From: Bdellovibrionales bacterium
GTDB taxonomy: Bacteria > Bdellovibrionota > Bacteriovoracia > Bacteriovoracales > Bacteriovoracaceae
Length of the DNA stretch: 64,000 bases
NCBI GenBank assembly: GCA_018646675.1
Contig: JABGUH010000010.1
Span: forward strand, 1-64,000
Direction of reading: 5' to 3'
Within the stretch, counting starts at the first letter, position 1, and each line of letters starts with the position of its first letter. The translations under genes and the position numbers were made by a program. Under the pieces are notes generated by a model. That model saw only the letters and a program-made list of their open reading frames with translations. It made no database searches and was not told the origin of the DNA. Shown here in pieces: positions 25,422-33,968 of the stretch.

Positions 25422-25965
25422 CATCGGAAAAAAAATACTAGATCTTGGGTGTGGTAAAAAGAAAAGAGTTGGGTCCATTGGGGTCGATTGGTCAGATCGC
25501 CATGACGCTGATGTAATTCATGACCTCAACGTTTTTCCTTATCCATTCAAGAATGATGAGATAGATGAGATATATTTAGATAATGTGCTTGAGCATTTAG
25601 ATGCGCCAATGCTTGTCATGGGAGAAATTTATCGAATATGTAAATCTGCGGGAAGGATTAAAGTAATTGCCCCATATTTTCGTTCTGAGTGGGCATTTGT
25701 TGATCCTACTCATAAAACATTTTTTACTGTGGACTCATTTTCATATTATGATCCATCTCATATTATTTGTCAGAGATATGATTACGTTGATACTCGTTTT
25801 AAGGTGGAAAAAATTGTTTTTAATGAAACATTACCGATCTCACGGATACACTGGTTGAAAAAAATTGTTATTAAAATTGCAAATAGATGGCCTAAACGGT
25901 ATGAGGCATATCTAAGTCATCTTGTTCCTTTAGATGATATAACTTATTATTTAAAAAAAATATAG
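25418..25965 (+). CDS. small SAM methyltransferase, frame interrupted at an A8 tract
   Basis: The reading frame with methyltransferase similarity (ILDLGCGKKK motif I, LDNVLEH) is open from 25402 to 25965 but has no ATG, GTG or TTG before the SAM motif; the first one, GTG 25585, lies after it. ATG 25418, overlapping the previous stop as ATGA, begins MTSEKK and reaches TAG after the run of eight A at 25428-25435. One extra A, or a -1 slip there, joins MTSEKK to ILDLGCG, a normal methyltransferase N-terminus. The gene is either a recent frameshift pseudogene, is expressed through slippage on the A tract, or reflects a homopolymer sequencing error. The full product would be about 182 residues; its substrate is unknown. 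Confidence 0.7.
25428..25435 (+). other. A8 homopolymer, possible slippage site
   Basis: Eight consecutive A residues lie four codons into the methyltransferase frame beginning at 25418. The tract contains the A AAA AAA pattern known to support -1 ribosomal frameshifting and transcriptional slippage. A one-base expansion restores a full-length methyltransferase. No obvious stimulatory stem-loop was identified by eye. Confidence 0.5.
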
Positions 25966-25972
25966 GCTGAGT

Positions 25973-27004
25973 GTGAAAATATCTATATGTATTCCTACTT
26001 ATAATCGTGCGGTTCATTTGCAAAATTGCCTTCACTCCATAAATATTGCAGCTGAGTCTTTAAATAAGAATGCTGAAATTGAAGTATGTATATCAAATAA
26101 TGGATCAACCGATAATACTGAATGGGTAGTTAAAAACTTTCATCTTATATTGCCACTGAAATATCATCATAATGCAACCAATATTGGTATTCCAAGAAAT
26201 TTTATTAACGTTGTTGAAATGGCAAGTGGAGAATTTATATGGTTGGTAGGTGATGATGACCTGCTGGTTCCGGACGCCCTAGTTCGACTGAGTAAACTGA
26301 TTGAGATGCATGCTGAGGTGGATTTTTTTTATGTAAATGCATTTCATCAAACGACAGAATATGTTCTGTCGCAGCCTCAGCCGTTTGATACCAACAAATT
26401 GCCTGTCAATATGGCACCATTTTCAGACAGATGGCAGGAGGGTAAGTTACCATTTCTCGACTTGATTGATCCGGGAGTCTCATTTGATTTTCTAGGTGGA
26501 ATGTTTCTCTCTGTGTTTCGTCGAGAAAAATGGAAAGTCAATGTACATAAGTTGGATAAGGCTGCTATTGCTGACATGCGTACGTTTTCACATATTGACA
26601 ATACTTTTCCTCACGTCAAGATATTTGCACACGCATTCTCCATGTCTGCCGCCTATTTCAATTCGAAGCCAATGATTGTTTGCCTGACTGGTGCAAGAGA
26701 GTGGGCCCCAATGCAGCCAATGATAATGACAGTAAGAATGATCGAGGTGCTAGAGCTATATAGAAAGGTTGGCCTAAAACTGACAAACTATCTAAAATGT
26801 AGGAATTATGCGCTGAAAGGTTTTTTGCCTCACCTCGCGTGGATGTACTGGCACTCTGAAACATCAGGTTTGCAGTATGTAAGGATTGATAGATCCATGC
26901 TTAGCAACTTGTTATACCCAAATTTTTATTTATCACCATTCTATTATTTTTTACGAAAATTTAATGTTTGGATAAAGAGATATATAGGTAGTTTGGTGGC
27001 TTAG
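25973..27004 (+). CDS. family 2 glycosyltransferase
   Basis: This 343-residue GT-A glycosyltransferase is cytoplasmic or membrane-associated. The N-terminal ISICIPTYNRA strand, SNNGSTDNTE and the DxD-type metal-binding motif GDDDLL at about residue 95 define the GT2 domain. The C-terminal third is basic and aromatic, consistent with peripheral membrane contact. It would add one sugar to the lipid-linked repeat unit; donor and acceptor are unknown. The GTG start at 25973 lies seven bases after the preceding stop. Confidence 0.85.
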   Translation: MKISICIPTYNRAVHLQNCLHSINIAAESLNKNAEIEVCISNNGSTDNTEWVVKNFHLILPLKYHHNATNIGIPRNFINVVEMASGEFIWLVGDDDLLVPDALVRLSKLIEMHAEVDFFYVNAFHQTTEYVLSQPQPFDTNKLPVNMAPFSDRWQEGKLPFLDLIDPGVSFDFLGGMFLSVFRREKWKVNVHKLDKAAIADMRTFSHIDNTFPHVKIFAHAFSMSAAYFNSKPMIVCLTGAREWAPMQPMIMTVRMIEVLELYRKVGLKLTNYLKCRNYALKGFLPHLAWMYWHSETSGLQYVRIDRSMLSNLLYPNFYLSPFYYFLRKFNVWIKRYIGSLVA

Positions 27005-27078
27005 GTATAATTAGCAACAGTCTTTGTCTGACAAATGAAAATAATATTAACATAGCTTTCCTTGGGTAGGATTATATT

Positions 27079-28308
27079 ATGCGTGAAATTAAACATTGTG
27101 AAGTATGTGGTAATGTCAATTTGTACTCATCTCTTGATTTAGGTGAGCATCCTATGTGTGATGACCTTGTTCCTGTTGGTGATGAGAGAATCTGTCAACA
27201 GTATCCTATTGAAATTTTATTCTGCTCAACTTGTATTACAGGCCATCAGCGTTATCAAGTGCCTAAAGATGAACTTTTTCCAGCTACTTATCATTATCGT
27301 TCACGGTTTACTGCAGATGTTTTGAAGGGGATGCAAAACTTTGTTGATGGTTGCGAGCAACGTTTTGGAGACCTTCATGGCAAGAGTGTTGTTGATATAG
27401 GTTGTAATGATGGCAGTCTGCTTGGTTTCTTTAGAGAGAAGGGAGCTGTTACGATAGGAATTGAGCCAACAGATGCAGCAGATGATGCTAAACTTGATGG
27501 CCATGAAATATTTAAGGAATATTTTTCCGAGGAGGTGGCTCAGAAGGTGAGGGATGCATGTGGTGCACCTGACTATATTACATTTACTAATGTCTTTGCA
27601 CACATTGAAGGTCTTGTTGATGTTCTTTGTGCATTGAAAAAAATGATGAAAGAGGACACTGTTGTAGTCATTGAAAATCATTATCTTGGCTCAGTCCTTG
27701 ATGGTAATCAATTTGACACCTTTTATCATGAGCATCCTAGAACCTATAGTTATACCTCATTTATATATATGGCTCGTACGCTTGGTGTTCAGATATTGGA
27801 TGTTGATTTCCCCTCACGCTATGGTGGCAATATTAGAGTTTATCTTGGTCTTTCTACCAAGGGGGAAGCTTTGGACCAAAATAAGCTTGATGCACTTGAT
27901 AAGCGTGAAGCTACTTTTGAGTCAATGCTTGCTCAAATGAAAAACAATATTGAGTGTTGGAAAAATAATAAAAGTGCAAAATTGAAGGAGATGGTAATGC
28001 AATTCGGGCCTTTACGAGCGAAGGCTTTTCCTGGACGTGCCGCTATCCTTGTGAAACTGCTAGGCATAGATCAATCATGTATTTCTGAGGTTTATGAAAA
28101 GCCGGGATCTTTGAAAATCGGACACTATTTGCCAGGTACTCGTATACCAATTTGCTCTGATGATGAGTTGTTTGCCAAAGAAGATAAGATGTTGCCACTG
28201 CTGAATTTGGCATGGCATATTCCACATGAAATTAAATCATACTTATCGGAAGGGGGGTATGTTGGCCCTGTTATTGATGTACTTAGTCCTGATGATTTTT
28301 TACCATAG
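27079..28308 (+). CDS. nucleotide-sugar C-methyltransferase (TylCIII/NovU type)
   Basis: This 409-residue enzyme has a zinc-binding N-terminal domain (C7, C10, C49, C52), a SAM domain with VVDIGCNDGS at 104-113, and a C-terminal Methyltransf_14-like domain. FDTFYHEHPRTYSY carries the histidine-rich active-site motif of sugar C-3 methyltransferases such as TylCIII, NovU and EvaC. These act on 4-keto-6-deoxy sugar nucleotides. In this cluster the substrate is most likely the CDP-4-keto-6-deoxyhexose made by RfbF and RfbG, giving a branched 3-C-methyl sugar (inference from neighbours). The ATG has a weak GGGTAGGA ribosome-binding site. Confidence 0.87.
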   Translation: MREIKHCEVCGNVNLYSSLDLGEHPMCDDLVPVGDERICQQYPIEILFCSTCITGHQRYQVPKDELFPATYHYRSRFTADVLKGMQNFVDGCEQRFGDLHGKSVVDIGCNDGSLLGFFREKGAVTIGIEPTDAADDAKLDGHEIFKEYFSEEVAQKVRDACGAPDYITFTNVFAHIEGLVDVLCALKKMMKEDTVVVIENHYLGSVLDGNQFDTFYHEHPRTYSYTSFIYMARTLGVQILDVDFPSRYGGNIRVYLGLSTKGEALDQNKLDALDKREATFESMLAQMKNNIECWKNNKSAKLKEMVMQFGPLRAKAFPGRAAILVKLLGIDQSCISEVYEKPGSLKIGHYLPGTRIPICSDDELFAKEDKMLPLLNLAWHIPHEIKSYLSEGGYVGPVIDVLSPDDFLP

Positions 28309-28332
28309 AGAAGCGGTAAACGACTATTGAGT

Positions 28333-29502
28333 ATGACTGATTTTTCGAAAACTTATCCCGGATTGAGAACAATTGCAGTAATTGGAGGTGGGAGATGGGC
28401 AAGAGTTATTATTGATGAGCTAATGCGTATTGTACCCAGTACTACAACAATATCAGTACACACGCCTAGAAATATTGTTGGTATGTCAGAGTGGGCAGCT
28501 AAACGGGATTATAAGAATATTACTGTACATACTGAATTTTTACCATTCAAGGAGGCTGAACGCTCTGCGGCAATAGTCGCCAATGCGGCATGTAACCATG
28601 AAGTAGCAGTACGGCATGCGCTTGATGCCGGAGTAGCAGTTCTTGTTGAAAAGCCTGTAACTCTCTTTGCTAGTTCTACAAGAGAACTTTACGAATTGGC
28701 CAAGAAAAAGGGACTATATTTTGCGTCTGCTCATGTTTATATGTTCGCTCGCTACATATCTTTTTTGGCAAAATGGGTGTTAGAGGATGAGCCTATTACA
28801 CATATAGGTATTGTATGGAACGATCAACATGCAGAAGTACGATATGGAGAGCAGAAAACTTTTGATCAAAGTCTTCCAATTTATGCTGACTGTTTGCCAC
28901 ATATTCTATCTGTTATAGAGATGCTTGTACCTGAATTATCATTTAAATTTCAGAGCCTCAGATTAAATCAAGGTGGTGCTCATCTGGAAATGGATATTTC
29001 CCTAGAAAGAATTAGTTGTAAAGTAGAGATGAAGCGAAACAGTGGGACCCGGCAACGGATAATTAACGTTGAAAGTGCCAATAGAAGCTATATTTGTGAT
29101 TTTTCAAAAGAACCGGTAAGGATGTCATGTGATGCAGTTGACGTAGACTATAATGAGGATATTGAACCACGCCCTCTTGAATGTTTGCTGCGTGCTTTTC
29201 TGACCGGAGCTGTAACTGGGAAGTTTGATCCTCGATTAGATATAAGACATGGCTTGCGCGTTAACTATATAATTGATGAAGTTGCTAATAAATATGCTGA
29301 AGAACAACGGTTGTGGTTGGCCAATGCCTTGACTGATGGACACTCAAAGGATTGTGATGGCCTTCTGTATGGTGTTGGTGAGTTGTTGTTAGCCAAGAAC
29401 TTGACAGATTCGGCTAGTCTTCAAATGGATATTAATCGCATAATTAATGATTGCAGTGAGCGTGACAAATCATATATTTTAGAATATTTCAATAACCTTT
29501 AA
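28333..29502 (+). CDS. Gfo/Idh/MocA-family oxidoreductase
   Basis: This 389-residue NAD(P)-dependent sugar oxidoreductase has an N-terminal Rossmann motif (AVIGGGRWAR, about 15-24) and the family EKP motif at 106-108, whose lysine binds cofactor or substrate. The C-terminal domain is less typical and somewhat longer than usual. It sits between the C-methyltransferase and rfbF, so reduction or oxidation of the CDP-linked branched sugar is likely. ATG 28333 is preferred; TTG 28327 would add two residues. No strong ribosome-binding site is visible for either. Confidence 0.8.
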   Translation: MTDFSKTYPGLRTIAVIGGGRWARVIIDELMRIVPSTTTISVHTPRNIVGMSEWAAKRDYKNITVHTEFLPFKEAERSAAIVANAACNHEVAVRHALDAGVAVLVEKPVTLFASSTRELYELAKKKGLYFASAHVYMFARYISFLAKWVLEDEPITHIGIVWNDQHAEVRYGEQKTFDQSLPIYADCLPHILSVIEMLVPELSFKFQSLRLNQGGAHLEMDISLERISCKVEMKRNSGTRQRIINVESANRSYICDFSKEPVRMSCDAVDVDYNEDIEPRPLECLLRAFLTGAVTGKFDPRLDIRHGLRVNYIIDEVANKYAEEQRLWLANALTDGHSKDCDGLLYGVGELLLAKNLTDSASLQMDINRIINDCSERDKSYILEYFNNL

Positions 29503-29527
29503 ACTAATTTATTCTGAGGCTTGTATT

Positions 29528-30304
29528 ATGAAAGTAGTAATTCTTGCTGGTGGCTATGGCACACGGATTCGAGATGTAGCAGATGATATACCTAAACCTA
29601 TGATTCCGATTGGTCCATACCCTATTCTTTGGCATATCATGAAGTCATACGCACATTTCGGCTTTAAAGAATTTATTATCTGCCTTGGTTATAAGGGACA
29701 GTTCATTAAAGAGTTTTTCATGAACTATGAAGCACATACACGTGACTTCACCATTAGTTTAGGTAGTGGTGATGTGACTTATCATAATAACCATGATGAA
29801 TTAGGGTGGGAAGTGACACTTACAGATACAGGTGTACATGCAATGACAGGGGCAAGAGTTGCTCGTATACGCGATTATTTACATGAAAATGAGGATTTTC
29901 TGCTCACTTATGGTGATGGAGTGAGTGATGTAAACATTGGTGAGTTGGTGGAGTTCCATAAAGCACATGACAAAATATTAACGGTTACTGGCGTTCGACC
30001 TCCAGGACGCTTTGGTGAAATGATGTGTGGCCCTGGGGGCGACATTATTGAGTTCAATGAAAAGCCACAGGCAACAGCAGGGCGTATTAATGGTGGCTAT
30101 TTTGTGGCAAGTTCAAAGCTATTTGACTATTTGGATGATCGTGAAGACCTTGTGTTTGAGCAAGAACCTATTCGAAGTTTGGTCATGGATAATCAAATGA
30201 TGATGTTTGAGCATAATGGTTTTTGGCAGCCGATGGATACTAGCCGTGAATTCCAATTGCTTAACACTTTATATGAAAAAGGCAAAGCTCCGTGGATATG
30301 GTAG
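29528..30304 (+). CDS. rfbF: glucose-1-phosphate cytidylyltransferase
   Basis: This 258-residue nucleotidyltransferase makes CDP-glucose from CTP and glucose 1-phosphate, the first step of CDP-deoxysugar pathways. It has the LAGGYGTRI signature (6-14), IPKPMIPIG, LTYGDGVSDV metal site and FNEKP. The GYKGQFIKEFFMNY segment is diagnostic of RfbF. Its partner rfbG lies far upstream at 5507, an unusual separation because the pair is normally adjacent. The following cupin and SDR genes would finish the sugar. Confidence 0.94.
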   Translation: MKVVILAGGYGTRIRDVADDIPKPMIPIGPYPILWHIMKSYAHFGFKEFIICLGYKGQFIKEFFMNYEAHTRDFTISLGSGDVTYHNNHDELGWEVTLTDTGVHAMTGARVARIRDYLHENEDFLLTYGDGVSDVNIGELVEFHKAHDKILTVTGVRPPGRFGEMMCGPGGDIIEFNEKPQATAGRINGGYFVASSKLFDYLDDREDLVFEQEPIRSLVMDNQMMMFEHNGFWQPMDTSREFQLLNTLYEKGKAPWIW

Positions 30305-30374
30305 TTATTTATTCGATGAGGTCAAATTCAAGTCATTTTCTTGTTAGGTGTATATAACTAAACACGGAGTTATT

Positions 30375-30824
30375 ATGATTGAAGGTGTAAAACTTACCCC
30401 ACTACGGCAAATTTTTGATGAACGCGGCAAGGTGATGCATATGCTGCGCGAAGATTCTTCAGTATTTTCGCACTTTGGAGAGATATACTTTTCTTGTACC
30501 TATCCGGGAGCGGTTAAAGCGTGGCATCTACATAAGAATATGACACTAAACTACGCTGCAATTTTTGGTGAGATTAAATGTGTGCTTTACGATGATCGTC
30601 AGAATAGTAAGACCAGAGGGTGTGTGGAAGAGTATTTTTTGTCGCCAGAAAATTACTATTTACTAACAGTTCCCCCTTTGATTTGGAATGGTTGGAAAGG
30701 TTTGGGGCAACAGTCATCTATCGTTGCGAATTGTGCTACGATCCCTCATGATGCCAATGAGATTGTACGGAAGCCAGCGTTTGACGAATATATTCCTTAT
30801 GATTGGCAGATTAAGCATAGATGA
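30375..30824 (+). CDS. RmlC-like sugar epimerase (cupin)
   Basis: This 149-residue cupin is related to dTDP-4-dehydrorhamnose 3,5-epimerase, with KAWHLHKNMT near the position of the RmlC active-site histidine and VPPLIWNGWKG as the later beta-strand motif. It is shorter than RmlC (about 180), as in 3- or 5-epimerases acting on other nucleotide sugars. Between rfbF and an SDR reductase it probably epimerises the CDP-4-keto sugar. ATG 30375 is chosen because GGAG lies five bases before it; a GTG at 30348 would add nine residues. The stop overlaps the next start (ATGA). Confidence 0.8.
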   Translation: MIEGVKLTPLRQIFDERGKVMHMLREDSSVFSHFGEIYFSCTYPGAVKAWHLHKNMTLNYAAIFGEIKCVLYDDRQNSKTRGCVEEYFLSPENYYLLTVPPLIWNGWKGLGQQSSIVANCATIPHDANEIVRKPAFDEYIPYDWQIKHR

Positions 30825-31783
30825 AACATCGAGTATTCATTACAGGTGGAATGGGATTTGTCGGTGGACGAGTTGCACAGTGGTTGGCAGCAGATAGTGA
30901 TATTGAGCTTGTCTTAGGTAGTAGGACCAAACGCCTGGCGGCCCCAAGCTGGTTGCCCTGTGCCCTTCCTGTTACAATGGATTGGCACTCTTTTGACAGT
31001 TTGGTTGCAGCTTGTAGGGGAGTTGACACACTAGTACATTTAGCTGGAATGAATGACAGCGAATGTTTACATAACCCAGTAGATGCATGGGAAGTAAATA
31101 CAGTTAATACAGCTCGCTTAATGGAGGCGGCAAAAGTGGCATCTGTTAAGCGAGTGATCTATTTTTCAACGGCACATATTTATGGTTCAAGGTTAGTGGG
31201 CACTATTGATGAGTCAACATTGCCTAGACCCAGACATCCATATGCGGCTAGTCATCGTGCTGCTGAGGATATAGTTTTGGCCGCAGCCAGTGATACTCTG
31301 TTTAGTATTGTGCTGAGACTATCTAATGGCTTTGGCGTACCTGCACATCCAGAAGTTAATGCTTGGATGCTGTTAGTTAATGATTTATGCCGTCAGGTGG
31401 TAACAAAGCATAGTATCTCGTTACGGTCCAGTGGATTACAACAGAGGGACTTTATCACACTGTATGATGTAGGGCGAGTTGTTGCTCACATGATTAACTT
31501 ACCAGAGGATATGGCTGATGATGGTGTTTTTAACGTCGGAAGCGGTAAATCGTTACGCATAATTGATATTGCAGAGCTGGTACAACGAAGGTGCACTGAG
31601 ATATTTGGCTTTACTCCTCAAATTACTCGTTCTGAACCTATCCAAAATGAAGAAAATGAGGGTTTCGATTATCGACAAGACAAATTAGTTAGTACCGGTT
31701 TTTCTTTAAAGGGTAATCCTATAGATGAGATTGATGAAATTTTACGTATATGTAATACTTATTTTGTAGGCGGAAGTCTTTAG
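30821..31783 (+). CDS. SDR-family nucleotide-sugar reductase/epimerase
   Basis: This 320-residue extended SDR has the glycine motif GGMGFVGG near the N-terminus, the FSTAHIYG active-site Ser/Thr region and RQRDFITLYDVG. At the expected Tyr-x3-Lys position the sequence reads YAASH, so the canonical lysine is histidine, a substitution that may belong to a subfamily. Coupled to the cupin by a 4-base overlap, it likely performs the final 4-keto reduction of the CDP-sugar. A catalytic role is inferred from context. Confidence 0.8.
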   Translation: MKHRVFITGGMGFVGGRVAQWLAADSDIELVLGSRTKRLAAPSWLPCALPVTMDWHSFDSLVAACRGVDTLVHLAGMNDSECLHNPVDAWEVNTVNTARLMEAAKVASVKRVIYFSTAHIYGSRLVGTIDESTLPRPRHPYAASHRAAEDIVLAAASDTLFSIVLRLSNGFGVPAHPEVNAWMLLVNDLCRQVVTKHSISLRSSGLQQRDFITLYDVGRVVAHMINLPEDMADDGVFNVGSGKSLRIIDIAELVQRRCTEIFGFTPQITRSEPIQNEENEGFDYRQDKLVSTGFSLKGNPIDEIDEILRICNTYFVGGSL

Positions 31784-31794
31784 GGTAATAAAAG

Positions 31795-32736
31795 GTGGCT
31801 GCTGTAATATCTATTATTATTCCTACATATAATCGAGCACTTGATCTTAAACGTGCATTAAAATCAGTGCAAGCTCAGAAGTTTACTAATTGGGAAGCCT
31901 TAATTATTGATAACCACTCGAAAGATAATACTGACGATGTGGTAAGTAGTTTTAATGATATACGCATGAAGCTGTATAAGATCTATAACAAAGGGGTGAT
32001 TGCCGCTTCACGCAATAAGGGTATTTGCGAGGCAAGTGGTGAATATATCGCTTTTTTAGATTCTGACGATTGGTGGACAACGGAAAAATTAAGTTTGAGT
32101 TTTGATGAGCTCAATTTAGGCGCTGATGTTGTTTACCACGATATGTTTTTAGTTTCTAGGCCCAGGCAAAAAATATTTTGGAAGAAAGCTCGTACGCGTA
32201 ATCTAGTAACTCCAGTTTTTAATGACCTACTGTTAAATGGTAATGCACTAGTTAATTCAGGCGTTGTTGTAAGGAAAAAATTACTAATAGAAATTAATGG
32301 CCTATCTGAAAACTCTGATTTGATTGCGACTGAAGATTATGATTGTTGGCTGAAAATATCGAAATTGACAAATAGATTTACCCGCATATCTCAGCCACTT
32401 GGTTATTACTGGACTGGAGGTGGCAATGTTTCAAATCCGGAACGTACGCTTGAGGCGATTAACTCCATTTCACAACGTTATCTAGAGGAGGGGCAGTATA
32501 ATAATCAACCTATAATTTGGATGACGTATGCTCGTGGTAGAGCGTACTATATCCAGAGGAATTATCAAAAAGCATATTGTCAGCTAGTAAAGATTAATCG
32601 GCAGAATTCATCTTTAGATATTTACCTAAAGAGTCGCTGGATGTTGATTCAAGCAGTAGTGCGCAATAATGGGTTGTTTAAATTATTTGTATATTCCTTT
32701 CTTTTACTAAAGAGTGCTATAAATATTTTATTATAA
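31795..32736 (+). CDS. family 2 glycosyltransferase
   Basis: This 313-residue GT-A transferase has SIIIPTYNRALDL, DNHSKDNTDDV, a DSDDWW metal-binding motif at about residue 86 and ATEDYDCWLK as the acceptor-binding ED region. The C-terminal 40 residues are hydrophobic and may associate with the membrane. It begins with GTG 31795, 11 bases after the SDR gene, and is followed 16 bases later by the polymerase gene. Donor unknown. Confidence 0.85.
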   Translation: MAAVISIIIPTYNRALDLKRALKSVQAQKFTNWEALIIDNHSKDNTDDVVSSFNDIRMKLYKIYNKGVIAASRNKGICEASGEYIAFLDSDDWWTTEKLSLSFDELNLGADVVYHDMFLVSRPRQKIFWKKARTRNLVTPVFNDLLLNGNALVNSGVVVRKKLLIEINGLSENSDLIATEDYDCWLKISKLTNRFTRISQPLGYYWTGGGNVSNPERTLEAINSISQRYLEEGQYNNQPIIWMTYARGRAYYIQRNYQKAYCQLVKINRQNSSLDIYLKSRWMLIQAVVRNNGLFKLFVYSFLLLKSAINILL

Positions 32737-32752
32737 TTATAGTAATGACACT

Positions 32753-33904
32753 ATGTTGAAAATTAATATTCCTTCTTGTTTTTCTGCACTGCTGTTTTTT
32801 CCAGTTTTACTTTATCCGCCGCTTAGCTTTACAAGCAAGGTTTCAGATACGCTAAGAGTTTCATTGCTGATTGCGCTTATAACTTTCTTATTTGTAAGGT
32901 CAAAAAAAGTTCAGTCAAGACAATTATTGAATTTAGCTCTGCTTTTTTTATTCGCTTTCACGCAATTATTGCTTCTTGATTTTAGTGATTGGTTAGATGT
33001 TTCCAATGCTCTCAGTCTTATTTTAACGCTGTTGTTTGCAATATCACTTGACACTGCTCTTAACAATAAGGAGATTGCTAATTATTTAGTAAAATTTTAC
33101 ATTAACCTTTTCAAGCTAATTCCAGTAACGATGTTGCTAGGCTTATTGTATTTTCTGTTCTGGGGAGAATCGGACATATTTAACTTAAGAATTTATTCTA
33201 AGTTGGGTGACTTGCAATATTATACTCCTTTTGGAATATTACTTCCCAAGGGGGCAATCTTACGCAGTACAAGTTATTTTCATGAGCCAGTATTGATTTC
33301 ATTTTACCTGGCAATGAATCTGTTTATACCAAAGGGCTGCTTTTATAGGAAGCAAGAGAGAGAGAGATTTGTTTTGCTTAACTTTATTGCTGGGGTATTA
33401 ACCTTTTCTTTTCTTTTTTGGATAACCTTTTTTGTTATTTTTTGCATTCATGGGGTGATATATGGCAATTGGCGTATAAAGTTGTCTATCGTATTTATTT
33501 TGCTTTGTGTTGCATTCCTAATATTTCAGGCAAATGTTTTGGAGTTAAGTTCGTTTAGTCAAAGGTTAGAGAGAATTGGGATCTATTTATATATTTTCCC
33601 AACTCTGTCGATTGATCAAGTTTTACTCGGAGTTGGCTACAATGTAGCGACAGGTCATAGGTTGCATATTGCTAGTGGGTTTTTTGCTCTATTGTATAAG
33701 ATTGGTGTTGTGGGCATGTTGACTGTTGTCACCCTTATATGGCGGCATTCACAGAAAAATTACTACCTGCTTGTAGCTTGTTTTTTATCAATGTTAAGTT
33801 TCGAGCCATATTTATATCCACTTTTTTGGTTGGCAATTGGTGCGTATGTTGCCGCTGATCGTATGAATCTTTCCCCTTGCAATGTCTATCGCAACGGTAA
33901 ATAG
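32753..33904 (+). CDS. multi-pass membrane protein, Wzy-like polymerase candidate
   Basis: This 383-residue protein is almost wholly hydrophobic, with about ten predicted membrane helices and a larger soluble loop at about 140-190 (FWGESD to SYFHEP). This layout fits O-antigen or capsule repeat-unit polymerases, whose sequences are poorly conserved. The HEP motif in a periplasmic loop and its place among glycosyltransferases support Wzy. No WaaL-specific motif is obvious, and a better ligase candidate lies at 43267-44517. Confidence 0.65.
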   Translation: MLKINIPSCFSALLFFPVLLYPPLSFTSKVSDTLRVSLLIALITFLFVRSKKVQSRQLLNLALLFLFAFTQLLLLDFSDWLDVSNALSLILTLLFAISLDTALNNKEIANYLVKFYINLFKLIPVTMLLGLLYFLFWGESDIFNLRIYSKLGDLQYYTPFGILLPKGAILRSTSYFHEPVLISFYLAMNLFIPKGCFYRKQERERFVLLNFIAGVLTFSFLFWITFFVIFCIHGVIYGNWRIKLSIVFILLCVAFLIFQANVLELSSFSQRLERIGIYLYIFPTLSIDQVLLGVGYNVATGHRLHIASGFFALLYKIGVVGMLTVVTLIWRHSQKNYYLLVACFLSMLSFEPYLYPLFWLAIGAYVAADRMNLSPCNVYRNGK

Positions 33905-33968
33905 TTATGGGTGAATTATTGTTTACTAGTAAAATAACTTATATCTTAACACTAAGAGGTTATATCCT

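Noticed and set aside
27301-27681. 126-codon minus-strand open frame inside the C-methyltransferase gene
   Set aside because: Antisense of conserved SAM-binding coding sequence; Asn/Ile/Cys-rich composition typical of a shadow frame.
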